From Bacteroidales bacterium (GTDB taxonomy: Bacteria; Bacteroidota; Bacteroidia; Bacteroidales; WCHB1-69), in the NCBI GenBank assembly GCA_024400875.1, contig JAKSMB010000006.1, positions 30,194 to 94,193 of the forward strand: a stretch of DNA of 64,000 nucleotides, given 5' to 3'. Position numbers and translations under genes: made by a program. Below the pieces are notes generated by a model. The model was not told the DNA's origin, searched no databases, and saw nothing but the letters and a program-made list of their open reading frames with translations. Shown here in pieces: positions 9,315 to 18,371 of the stretch (the stretch's first letter is position 1; each line of letters opens with the position of its first letter).

Positions 9315-11432
9315 CTATTTCAGGCCGTCGCGGATGAGGAGCGCGTCAACTTTTGGACCGCGACCACGGAATTCTTTGAACATTTCCATAGCTGGTTTGG
9401 AACCGCCCTGAGATAAGATGGTCTTCATATATTTTTCAGCCACTTTCTTGTTCATTACACCTTCTTCTTTGAAGAGTGAAAAAGCATCAGCTTCAAGCAT
9501 TTCGGCCCATTTGTATCCGTAGTAACCTGCGGCATAACCTCCTGCAAATATGTGTGAGAAGGAAGTGCTCATACAGGATTCCTGAATTTCTGGCATCACG
9601 TCAAAACGTGCGAAGATTTCGTGCTCTTTTTGACGAACATCGTTGATGACAGCAACGTCGATGGTGTGCCACATCATATCAAGGAAACCGAAGGACAATT
9701 GACGTGCGGAGGCATAACCTGCAAGATACTTGCGCATCTCTTTCAATTGATCGATATATTTCATCGGAATCAATTCGCCAGTCTTGTAGTGCTTAGCAAA
9801 TGTCTTGAGGAATTCATATTCGGTAGCCCAGTTTTCATTCAGCTGGGATGGTAACTCAACGAAATCGTGTTGTGAGTTCGTACCTGAGATGGATTGGTAA
9901 GGAACTTGTGACAACATACCATTCAAAGCGTGACCAAACTCGTGAAGGAAGGTGGTGAGCTCGTCGAAGGTCAATAACGAAGGATTGTTTTTTGTGGATG
10001 GAGTGAAGTTCATAACCAAGCTAACCAATGGACGAACATTTTGATTGTTTTCGTCCACCCATTGTTCACGGAAGGAGGTCATCCAGGCACCACTTCGTTT
10101 GGTTGCACGTGGGTGGAAGTCCAAGTATAAAATGGCGATGAACTCTTTGCCTCTCATTACTTTATAAGCTTTAATATCTTTGTGATAGGTGTCAATGTTT
10201 TTAGCCTCATCAAAGCTGATGCCATAAAGGGTGTTGGCCAATTTGAAGATACCGTCGGTTACGTTCTCCAACTTGAAATATGGCTTCAGCGTTTCTGAGC
10301 TGAGGTTGTAGAGTTTGTCTTTTTGTTTTTCAGAATAATAGGAGAAATCCCAACGTTGAAGGGGACCAGCATGTCCTTGTGAGACTGCAAACTTTTGGAG
10401 AGATTCCATCTCTTTTTGGGCGGCAGGAATGGAATATTTAGCTAGCTCGTCTAAGAAGTTTTGAACGGTCTTAACATCCTTGGCCATCTTGTTGTGCAAG
10501 GCGTACTCAGCATAGTTAGAATATCCTAAAAGCTTAGCTATCTCTTGACGACATCTTAGAATTTCATAGATGACTTTTTCGTTGTCATACTTGCCGTGAT
10601 AAGCAATGTTGCAACTGTTGAGATACATATCCTTGCGAAGCGACTCGTTGTCGGCATAGGTAAGGATGGCACGTTTGCTTGGGAAGGAGAGGTCGAAGAG
10701 ATAGCCTTCAACGCCTTTTTCTTCAGCGCGTTGTGCAGCAATGGCGATCTCACTTTCAGGGAGACCTTTGAGTTCTTCTCTGGTTTTAACTACCATATTC
10801 CAATCGTTGGTGGCAGCTAAGGCGTTCTGACCATATTGCAAGGTGAGGTTTGCCAATTCAAGAGAGAGCTTGCGGAAGTGATCCTTCTGCATGTCGTTGA
10901 GGTCGGCACCATTGTCGATGAATCCATCGTAGGTCTTTTTCAAAAGCATCTGGTCAGCGCCGGAGAGTTTGCTGTATTCTCTTTCATACACGCCCTTTAC
11001 ACGCTTGAAAAGCTGATCGTCCAAGTGGATGTTGTTTGAGTATTCGGTTAACATCGGTTGAACCTCTGTGGCGATTTTCTGCATCTCTGGAGTGGCGTCG
11101 CATTCAAGAAGGTTGAAGAAGACACCACACAAACGATTGAGCTTGCTACCCGCACGATCCAAGGCGACGATGGTGTTGGCAAAGGTTGGATGCTCGCGGT
11201 TGTTTTTGATGGCATCAATCTCTTGTTGGGCCTCTTTGATGCATTGCTCGAAAGCTGGAATGTAATGCTCTACCTTGATCTTGGAGAAAGGTGGAGTTTG
11301 ATAGGGTGTGCTCCATTCTTGCAGAAATGGATTGCTGCCACCTTTGGATGGAGCAGTTTGTATTTTTTTCGATTGTGCAGAAACTTGCATCATACTGAGA
11401 ATTAGTAAAACGGGAATAAGTGTTTTTTTCAT
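9315..11432 (-). CDS. dcp: M3 family peptidyl-dipeptidase / oligopeptidase
   Basis: A 705-residue zinc peptidase with a signal peptide (MKKTLIPVLLILSMMQVSAQ). The zinc site HEFGH lies at residues 497-501 inside TTFLHEFGHALNGM, and the third ligand is in the helix about 25 residues downstream. Blocks such as FHPRATKRSGAW and GYYGYKWAEMLEADAFSLF match Dcp and oligopeptidase A. It probably clears short peptides in the periplasm. Start 3 bases after the ispF stop, so it is last in the porU-porV-ispF operon and ends at a strong terminator. Dcp and oligopeptidase A cannot be told apart by eye, so the symbol is tentative. Confidence 0.85.
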   Translation of the reverse strand: MKKTLIPVLLILSMMQVSAQSKKIQTAPSKGGSNPFLQEWSTPYQTPPFSKIKVEHYIPAFEQCIKEAQQEIDAIKNNREHPTFANTIVALDRAGSKLNRLCGVFFNLLECDATPEMQKIATEVQPMLTEYSNNIHLDDQLFKRVKGVYEREYSKLSGADQMLLKKTYDGFIDNGADLNDMQKDHFRKLSLELANLTLQYGQNALAATNDWNMVVKTREELKGLPESEIAIAAQRAEEKGVEGYLFDLSFPSKRAILTYADNESLRKDMYLNSCNIAYHGKYDNEKVIYEILRCRQEIAKLLGYSNYAEYALHNKMAKDVKTVQNFLDELAKYSIPAAQKEMESLQKFAVSQGHAGPLQRWDFSYYSEKQKDKLYNLSSETLKPYFKLENVTDGIFKLANTLYGISFDEAKNIDTYHKDIKAYKVMRGKEFIAILYLDFHPRATKRSGAWMTSFREQWVDENNQNVRPLVSLVMNFTPSTKNNPSLLTFDELTTFLHEFGHALNGMLSQVPYQSISGTNSQHDFVELPSQLNENWATEYEFLKTFAKHYKTGELIPMKYIDQLKEMRKYLAGYASARQLSFGFLDMMWHTIDVAVINDVRQKEHEIFARFDVMPEIQESCMSTSFSHIFAGGYAAGYYGYKWAEMLEADAFSLFKEEGVMNKKVAEKYMKTILSQGGSKPAMEMFKEFRGRGPKVDALLIRDGLK

Positions 11433-11435
11433 AAG

Positions 11436-11912
11436 TTATTGAATAAGTGATAACATTGCGGTTGCAGCGATGCCTTCTCCACGACCAACAAAGCCCATTT
11501 TCTCGTTGGTCTTGGCCTTGATAGCCATTTGAGATGGGGCAATCTGCAGCAAGTCGGAAAGACGATTGATCATATCGTCAATGTAGGGTTTCATTTTGGG
11601 CTTTTCAAGAATCAAGGTGCAGTCAACGTTGTTGACCGTCCAACCTTTTTCGTGTATAAGATCGACAACCTTTTGGAGTAGAATGGTGCTGTCGATGTTT
11701 TCAAATTGCTTGTCTGTGTCTGGAAAATAGGTGCCAATATCTTTCAAACCGGATGCGCCAAGAAGGGCGTCGCAAAGGGCGTGAATCAGCACATCTCCAT
11801 CTGAATGAGCAGCCAAACCTAACTCATAGGGAATACGAATGCCCCCGATGACAAGCGGTCTCTCGGGGGCAAATCTATGGGAATCATATCCAAATCCGAC
11901 TCGGAAATTCAT
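11436..11912 (-). CDS. ispF: 2-C-methyl-D-erythritol 2,4-cyclodiphosphate synthase
   Basis: Fifth step of the MEP isoprenoid pathway: forms the cyclic diphosphate with release of CMP. At 158 residues it is full length, with the zinc-site GYDSHRF (residues 8-14), LAAHSDGDVLIHALCDALLGA, FPDTD and the C-terminal KAKTNEKMGFVGRGEGIAA. Start two bases after the porV stop, so tightly coupled to it. The order porU-porV-ispF also occurs, as I recall, in Porphyromonas gingivalis. Confidence 0.96.
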   Translation of the reverse strand: MNFRVGFGYDSHRFAPERPLVIGGIRIPYELGLAAHSDGDVLIHALCDALLGASGLKDIGTYFPDTDKQFENIDSTILLQKVVDLIHEKGWTVNNVDCTLILEKPKMKPYIDDMINRLSDLLQIAPSQMAIKAKTNEKMGFVGRGEGIAATAMLSLIQ

Positions 11913-11914
11913 CT

Positions 11915-13204
11915 CTATCTCAATTTACCTTGACGTTTGATTTCGTCTGAGTTGAATGATTTGAAATCAAATGATAACGTGAAACGAAGTGTGTTTGCCA
12001 ATGGATGGTATTGTCCGGTTGTGCTGAACAAATAGGAGATGTCGAAATTGAAGATGTTGTATTTGAAACCAGCACCTAAGGTTAAGAATTGACGACCACC
12101 TTTGTGCTTGCTTTCGTAGAAATAACCTGTTCTGAAGAAGAAAAGGTCACGATAGCTGTATTCCAAACCGAGTGCCCAGTTGATTTCTGCCATTTCTTCT
12201 CTGAAACCACGAGGAGCATCGTAGAAAGATTGGAAGATACCTTGTGGTACAGAAACGTCATTGTCTCTACCGTATGCGATTACCGGAATAGGGTTGCTTG
12301 GATCAGAGTCGTCGTAAATCTGACGACCTGTTGAGTCTGTAGCGTAAATAGGGTTGGAAGGTACTAACAATTTGTTGATCTCACCGTTGATGGTCAACTT
12401 GTTGTAGTCGTCGAAACCCATTTCATAGCCAATACCTAACTTAAGGTTTGCAGGCAAGAAGTCGCGATGAAGTGCGGAGGTATAAGAAATCTTGTTACCC
12501 ATATTGGAGATGCATAAGCCAGCACGCAATACGCTGCTTTCAAGACTTCTGGACTTGAATGGTTGTTCGTAGAATAAAGCGAGATCGGCAGCACCTGCTA
12601 AACCAGCTTTACTTTCTTGTCCACCAACAAACTGTCCTGCTGTAAGATTAGAGTAGATGAATCTTGGAGTGATAGCAATGGAAAGTTCGTCGATGAGCTT
12701 ACGTGAATAGGAGAAGTCGATAGCAAATTCGTTAGGACTTTGATCGCTGACGGTCAGGCCATTTTCGTCGGTGAAGGTGATATTACCCAAGGAGAAATAG
12801 CGCAAGGAGAAACCAATAGCATCCATATCTGTTACTTTGTAGTACGCTGACAAATAGGCGAGGTTGATGTCGGAAACCAATCGACGTAACCAAGGACTAT
12901 AAGATACGCTGAAGCCAAAAGTGTTATCGCTGAAAGCATATTTAGCAGCGTTGTATGCTTGAGAGTTGACGTCTGCAGAAGTGGCAACGCCCATATCACC
13001 CATTGCACCAGCACGAGAGTCTGGAGAGATTGAAAGGAACGGAACGCCCGTGGTGATGGTGTTGAGATAGTCTTTTGCGTCAATGTCAGCATTGCCGTTG
13101 ATCTCTTGTCCGATAGGGTTTACTCCACCGCTACCATTTTGAGCGCGAAGGTTTGTGGAGAATAATAACGCAATGAGCGTCAATACAGTTAATGTTTTTT
13201 TCAT
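11915..13204 (-). CDS. porV: T9SS outer-membrane protein PorV (LptO)
   Basis: PorV is an outer-membrane beta-barrel of the FadL fold that shuttles T9SS cargo from the translocon to the PorU attachment complex. This 429-residue protein has a signal peptide (MKKTLTVLTLIALLFSTNLRAQ). The family hallmark follows: a near-N-terminal block with GVPFLSISPDSRAGAMGDMG, then VNSQAYNAAKYAF and repeated aromatic, alternating strands ending in RFTLSFDFKSF. It lies directly downstream of porU (91-base gap without a terminator) and upstream of ispF. Confidence 0.93.
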   Translation of the reverse strand: MKKTLTVLTLIALLFSTNLRAQNGSGGVNPIGQEINGNADIDAKDYLNTITTGVPFLSISPDSRAGAMGDMGVATSADVNSQAYNAAKYAFSDNTFGFSVSYSPWLRRLVSDINLAYLSAYYKVTDMDAIGFSLRYFSLGNITFTDENGLTVSDQSPNEFAIDFSYSRKLIDELSIAITPRFIYSNLTAGQFVGGQESKAGLAGAADLALFYEQPFKSRSLESSVLRAGLCISNMGNKISYTSALHRDFLPANLKLGIGYEMGFDDYNKLTINGEINKLLVPSNPIYATDSTGRQIYDDSDPSNPIPVIAYGRDNDVSVPQGIFQSFYDAPRGFREEMAEINWALGLEYSYRDLFFFRTGYFYESKHKGGRQFLTLGAGFKYNIFNFDISYLFSTTGQYHPLANTLRFTLSFDFKSFNSDEIKRQGKLR

Positions 13205-13295
13205 TGTTTTTTATTGTGTTATTTTACTTATTGAATCTATTATAACAAACCGCTAAACGAAGATTTTCTTAAATTATTACAAATTGAAATAAAAA

Positions 13296-16200
13296 TTATA
13301 AAATCACTAATTTTTCTATTACTTCAGCTGTGTCGTTGTTTTGGTTTCGAACCCGTAATTTGTACATATACACGCCTTTGCCAAGTTTGTCTCCGTAGTC
13401 ATCCAGACCATCCCAGCTGATGGGTTGGCTTCTGTTGCCTTCAATGAGTTGCGTGGATTGAAGTGTTTTGACAAGCTTGCCAGAGATGGTGTAAATTTGT
13501 ACTTGAATGTCGAACATGCCTCCATTCTGATTCTGCTCGAAATAGAAATCTGTATGGGTAGTGAACGGGTTGGGGTAGTTTAAAACGTGACTCAAAGTGA
13601 GCTTTTCGTCGGATACTACCTCAAACTCGATGTTGCTTTCGGAGTAGTTGTTGTTGATGTCCCACGCACGCACCGACAGGTTGTGCTTGCCTACGGAGAG
13701 CGACTCCAGGTTGTAACGGATGGTGCCAGAATTGAAACTGTCACGGTCTGTTTGATAGAAGTCGTTGAGAATGATGGGCGAACTGGTCGCGTTGTCGAGG
13801 ATGGCCGTGATGTCGTGCCCGATGCCGTTGCCCGTGGTGTTGATGCCGTAGTTGTCTTTGACTTTGGCGATCAATATTGCGTTCGGTGCCGTAATGCCGC
13901 CGTTGACGAAATTCTCATCGTTGAGGTATAGGTCGATGGACGGACCTTCTTTGTCTTCAATGCCGTTGGTATCGGTGCCACCAATGATAAAGTCTGAGAA
14001 AGCCCCCGAACCATCATTGTCATTGCTGAAACCGTAGTAGCTGATTTTTCCGTTACCATAGCTGTAGTCAATGTCGCGAGGAACATAGAAGGTGAAGGTG
14101 AAATGTCCGTTGGTTACGGTGCTGTTACCCTTGAAGAGGATGCTTTTTTGAACTTCAAAGTCGAATGGCATGCTGGCAGGGTCGTTGACTAAGGTGGTGG
14201 CTGTTACCTTTTTGTCGTATACGGAAGGGTAGAGCACGCCGTTGAAATCTTGCAACAGTTGCCCGTCTTTATTTTCAATATGTCCGGAAATGGTCACCTT
14301 GGAGAGGGCTCGCAATGTGTCGGGTTGCGTGCCGATGGCGTTGTGGTTGATGGAATCGGTGACAATGTTGTAGGCCGGAATAGCTAACGGCATAGAAGGA
14401 TCCCCCATCAGTACAAACATCGCCAATGACGTGCTGTTGTTGCTGCTGTAGCTACTTTTGCAAAATGTTTCGAGCTCGCCAACGGAAGGATAGCGCCCTT
14501 CTGTTTCACTGAAAAGATGGTTGAAGATGCTAAGGCCATACACTTGGTTAGGATATGACCAAGCTTCACGTGTTGCGGTAATGAGCGCGCTTGCTCCGCC
14601 TTTGCTGTTGAAGAAGACCAACTCCGCAGGCGAAACGGCTGGCCTGTCGTAGTAACCGAATGTGCAGGAGAGGGTTAACATCACCGGCAGATTGTACTTG
14701 TTTGTCCATCTGTTGATGTCGGAGTTCTCTAATATACGCTCGTTGGCCCATCCGTCTTTGCCACTATGACCCACATAGGTGAAGAAAAGTGCCCCGCGGT
14801 TCATTCGGTTGTTGATGGCAGTGGTTACATCTGGATAACGCTGACCACCCGCATTGGAAACTTGCTGATAGGCGTCTAGGTATATCTTGTCAAAGTTGAT
14901 GTTCGGATTGGTGTTGCCGATAACTTGGGTATAGTTGTCGGCGTCAATGATGAAGTCGTTGCTTTGCTCGTCATCAGCCACGAATGCCATCACATTGCGC
15001 CAGTCTCCGAAATTGGAGATCTGCGTAGCTGAGGTCGTCAATGGCGTTTGCGCGGTGTAGTTGATGCTTTTCTCTACCGCCGTTTTGGCTTGTGCTAAGG
15101 TGCTGCAAGGGAATCGACCCACGGCAATGTCGTACATGCCACGCGCATTTTCGCCCTCATTGTCATCCAACAAACCAAAGGTGTCGTCGTTGGCAAAGAA
15201 TCCACTTTCGACGATAACGTTGTTGGCAGGATATTGATAGTTGGGTACGAAGATTTCTGTGCCGTTGACGTGACTGCGGTAATCGTAGCTTGGACGACCA
15301 AACAACAACAAATATTTCGGATACTGATGCCCCGTTTTGTCGTAGATCATCTTCATATAATCACGAATGGCCATAGGATCTTGCGATCCGCTGGAAAATT
15401 CGTTGTATACCTGTTGCGTGGTGACAACCTGCGTAATTACACCGTGTTGGTTGCGGTATTCGGCTAAACGTTGAGCTTCAGAAAGAAAACGCGGATGTGC
15501 GACAATGACCATCTCCACATTGCTGGTGGCATGCAAATCCTGGTTGTTGACATGCCCCTTTGGTGAGATGCTTAAGAATTGATTGCCATTGAACGCTACA
15601 AACTGACGCAGGATGTTGGTTTCGGATTTAAAACTCTGACCATTGCTTTCGCTGCTGAGTGCAAGCTGGAAAGCTTGTGAAGGGTCGGTGATATCCCACA
15701 CACGTGTGTTGCCGGCAGCTCCTTGTATAACAAATCGTGTGATGTTGCCTTCGCCCACAGAAGCAGGATCGCGAAAGTCAACCTGGTCGGAGTGCATGGA
15801 GAGCGTGCAAGGAACTTCCAGCTCAATCCAGTCAAGATAGGCAGATGAGGAGGCGGTGGGCTTGCTGTAGGTGAGTTGCAACGACAGTGAGGACGAACTC
15901 GGGGTGAAGGTGAAGGTTTCTTTGTTAAGTGTGGCTATCTGAACATTGGTGATGCGTGTCAATGACATTGTCCCGATGTTGTTGCCGTTGACCATTAAGG
16001 AAAAATGAGATGCTGCCTGCGATTGCCCTGCAGCTGAAATGGTTACTCTTGCCTCTTCTGCACGATAGCCTGGAACGCTGAAACCGTAGTTTCGAGTGGT
16101 GGTGGCGTCAAAGATGTCGCCAAACCACTCTCTTCCCGTCTGGGCAAAGTTTTGAATGTCTTGCTCTATAAATTCGTAATGTCGATAACTATTGGAAACT

Positions 16201-17129
16201 CTGGTTTCTGTAAGTTGTGCATTGCTGACGGTGGATATTCTTTTTTTCTCACCAACGCCAGGTGTTGTAGTAATAAAGTAGTAGGAAGAGTCGCAGTAGA
16301 GATGTGTGGCGTGGTGAAAATATCCGTCCAGCGTGTCGTAGTACCAATGGTGGGGCCCCTGGCCATAAAAGAGGATGTAGTCGCCATCGTCAAGCACACC
16401 GTCGTTGCCGTCGTGTAAGGCGATGGGTAGTTCTAAGAGGTCGTCAGGACGTTCGGTGGCATTTGCTTCGGGAAGCATTGCACCGCCATTGCCAAAAATC
16501 GCGATGTTGGCCGATTGTATAGGTGTCGTGATCCCCATCTTGAGCAGATCGGCGTAGGTTATCTTGTAGATGCCCGTTTGTGCCAGCGCGAAGTTGTACC
16601 ATTGGCCCGTAGATAAAATGGAATGTGCGGCATAGGTGCGTTTTGGGTTTGCGACTTCAGGATCTATGCCTCGGAATGAAAGAGTGGCAGAAACGAGCTT
16701 GCTGAAATGACCGTCCGCCGTTTCAACAAATGGGGTGATGGTAAGAACAGCGTATTTTTTGTTGCGCTCACACATCGTGCTGATTGCAACCTGAAGATCC
16801 CGATGGTGGAAATCAGCTGGCAGGAGAGATGCGTCGTGGGCAGACATTTTCTCGTATTGCACATCGGAAATGTTGATTTCGTAATCGTTATATAATTGGT
16901 CGATTGGAAATTGCTCCGCATAACAGGGAAGGGTAGGGTTGTCCACAAGGTAAGTGGCGTTGTCAAATAGAAGAATTTCCCAAGATCGCTCTTCAGAAAA
17001 ATTCTCTATATGATTCTCTTTCCAATTAATTGTAATTTTCTTCTCAATTTTTTGAGCCTGAATATCAATTAGTTGAAGAAAAAATACAACTAAAAGTAGA
17101 AATTGTACCCAAGATTTATGTTTCATCAA
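13296..17129 (-). CDS. porU: T9SS sortase PorU
   Basis: PorU removes the C-terminal signal of T9SS cargo at the cell surface and links the new end to anionic LPS. The 1277-residue protein has a signal peptide (ending IDIQAQ), a beta-rich N-terminal region, and a gingipain-like C25 peptidase domain. The putative catalytic His788 (in FTYVGHSG) and Cys822 (in TLSCTFGYYDRP) are 34 residues apart, as in gingipains. The last ~100 residues are themselves a type A C-terminal domain (NYPNPFTTHTDF, IYTISGKLVKTL, GKGVYMYKLRV), as known for PorU. It has its own -7 promoter and is divergent from porP. Confidence 0.94.
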   Translation of the reverse strand: MMKHKSWVQFLLLVVFFLQLIDIQAQKIEKKITINWKENHIENFSEERSWEILLFDNATYLVDNPTLPCYAEQFPIDQLYNDYEINISDVQYEKMSAHDASLLPADFHHRDLQVAISTMCERNKKYAVLTITPFVETADGHFSKLVSATLSFRGIDPEVANPKRTYAAHSILSTGQWYNFALAQTGIYKITYADLLKMGITTPIQSANIAIFGNGGAMLPEANATERPDDLLELPIALHDGNDGVLDDGDYILFYGQGPHHWYYDTLDGYFHHATHLYCDSSYYFITTTPGVGEKKRISTVSNAQLTETRVSNSYRHYEFIEQDIQNFAQTGREWFGDIFDATTTRNYGFSVPGYRAEEARVTISAAGQSQAASHFSLMVNGNNIGTMSLTRITNVQIATLNKETFTFTPSSSSLSLQLTYSKPTASSSAYLDWIELEVPCTLSMHSDQVDFRDPASVGEGNITRFVIQGAAGNTRVWDITDPSQAFQLALSSESNGQSFKSETNILRQFVAFNGNQFLSISPKGHVNNQDLHATSNVEMVIVAHPRFLSEAQRLAEYRNQHGVITQVVTTQQVYNEFSSGSQDPMAIRDYMKMIYDKTGHQYPKYLLLFGRPSYDYRSHVNGTEIFVPNYQYPANNVIVESGFFANDDTFGLLDDNEGENARGMYDIAVGRFPCSTLAQAKTAVEKSINYTAQTPLTTSATQISNFGDWRNVMAFVADDEQSNDFIIDADNYTQVIGNTNPNINFDKIYLDAYQQVSNAGGQRYPDVTTAINNRMNRGALFFTYVGHSGKDGWANERILENSDINRWTNKYNLPVMLTLSCTFGYYDRPAVSPAELVFFNSKGGASALITATREAWSYPNQVYGLSIFNHLFSETEGRYPSVGELETFCKSSYSSNNSTSLAMFVLMGDPSMPLAIPAYNIVTDSINHNAIGTQPDTLRALSKVTISGHIENKDGQLLQDFNGVLYPSVYDKKVTATTLVNDPASMPFDFEVQKSILFKGNSTVTNGHFTFTFYVPRDIDYSYGNGKISYYGFSNDNDGSGAFSDFIIGGTDTNGIEDKEGPSIDLYLNDENFVNGGITAPNAILIAKVKDNYGINTTGNGIGHDITAILDNATSSPIILNDFYQTDRDSFNSGTIRYNLESLSVGKHNLSVRAWDINNNYSESNIEFEVVSDEKLTLSHVLNYPNPFTTHTDFYFEQNQNGGMFDIQVQIYTISGKLVKTLQSTQLIEGNRSQPISWDGLDDYGDKLGKGVYMYKLRVRNQNNDTAEVIEKLVIL

Positions 17130-17150
17130 TCGTTTCTAAAAATAACGGAG

Positions 17151-17158
17151 CAAAAATA
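17151..17158 (-). promoter_or_regulatory. -7 promoter element TATTTTTG for porU
   Basis: Fits TAnnTTTG and is followed by CTCCG; 21 bases upstream of the porU ATG. It is back to back with the porP promoter, about 90 bases apart, so the two T9SS transcripts share one intergenic region. Confidence 0.7.
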
Positions 17159-17250
17159 CAATAAATACAATTTTGTTCGGCAACCTTCGTTGTTATAGTT
17201 GTATTGTTTGTAACTTATCTCAGTTTATTCAGTAAAAAGAAATATTTTTG

Positions 17251-17258
17251 TATTTTTG
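17251..17258 (+). promoter_or_regulatory. -7 promoter element TATTTTTG for porP-porK
   Basis: Fits TAnnTTTG and is followed by CCCGC; 22 bases before the porP start. A second, weaker copy (TATTTTTG written aaTATTTTTG) overlaps just upstream at 17243-17250. Confidence 0.7.
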
Positions 17259-17280
17259 CCCGCTTGTAAAATATATGATT

Positions 17281-18342
17281 ATGCGTAAAAGAATATTCAT
17301 TTTGATGGCAGTGATTGTAAGCTGTATTTCATTGCGAGTCAATGCACAGGACGCAATGTTTTCTCAGTTTTATGCCAACCCATTGTATCTTAACCCTGCA
17401 ATGGCTGGTACCAACATCTGTCCTCGTTTAGCTTTTAATTTTCGTGACCAATGGCCTTCAATGCCAGGTACTTTTATGACCTTTGCAGCATCTTACGATG
17501 AACATTTCGATAAGATTTCTGGTGGTATCGGTATCCAAGTGTATGGCGATCGTGCTGGTGAAGGTGGCATTATCAATACAAATGGCGTTAGCGCAATGTA
17601 TTCCTTCAAAGTGAAGGTTCACAAGAAATTTAATCTCCGATTTGCATTGGAAGCTACCTATCAAGGTAAATATCTCAACTGGGATAAATTGACCTTTGGT
17701 GACATGATAGATCCTCGTTATGGTTTTGTATACTCCACCAACGAGCAACAACCAAGTACAACTTCTATCAATACGGTTGATTTCTCAGCTGGTTTCCTCG
17801 GTTATACACCTCACATTTATTTTGGATTTGCTGCAAAGCATATCGCTACTTTAAGCTTGTCTAACAAATATACACCGTATAGCTTCCTTGAAGGTAATGC
17901 TTCTGGTAAGTTTTATGATATGTTGAAGATGACTGCTCACGTGGGTGCAAACTTCGACCTTAAACGTAAAAGTAAAAAGGAAACTTCTTTCGGTGACATC
18001 TCTATCAGTCCTAACCTCATCTACGAGCATCAAATGGGCTTCAATTATTTCAATGAAGGCGTTTATTTGAACTTCTATCCATTCACCGTTGGTGCGTGGG
18101 TGCGTCATGGCCTTGCTTATAAGAACACAATCGAAGATATCTATATTCACAATACCGACGCTGTGATCTTTATGTTCGGTGTTGAGTACAATATCTTTAA
18201 ATTGGCTTACTCATACGACTTGACGATAAGCAAACTGGCCAATGCAACTACCGGCGGTAGCCACGAGGTTTCCCTCCAGTTGATGTTGCCTTGTCCTAAG
18301 AAACGTCAAGCTATTAAAGACCTTAAGTGTCCTTCATTCTAA
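17281..18342 (+). CDS. porP: T9SS membrane protein PorP/SprF family
   Basis: An outer-membrane beta-barrel protein of the PorP/SprF family, working with PorK and PorN in the T9SS ring or with surface filaments. At 353 residues, it has a signal peptide (MRKRIFILMAVIVSCISLRVNAQ) and the family start DAMFSQFYANPLYLNPAMAGTN, then FRDQWP and the C-terminal TTGGSHEVSLQLMLPC. ATG 17281 gives a proper signal peptide; ATG 17275 is an alternative, and a frame extended to 17248 would start inside the promoter. Followed after 29 bases by porK. Confidence 0.93.
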   Translation: MRKRIFILMAVIVSCISLRVNAQDAMFSQFYANPLYLNPAMAGTNICPRLAFNFRDQWPSMPGTFMTFAASYDEHFDKISGGIGIQVYGDRAGEGGIINTNGVSAMYSFKVKVHKKFNLRFALEATYQGKYLNWDKLTFGDMIDPRYGFVYSTNEQQPSTTSINTVDFSAGFLGYTPHIYFGFAAKHIATLSLSNKYTPYSFLEGNASGKFYDMLKMTAHVGANFDLKRKSKKETSFGDISISPNLIYEHQMGFNYFNEGVYLNFYPFTVGAWVRHGLAYKNTIEDIYIHNTDAVIFMFGVEYNIFKLAYSYDLTISKLANATTGGSHEVSLQLMLPCPKKRQAIKDLKCPSF

Positions 18343-18371
18343 TTTATTAACGATAATAATAATATAGTAAG

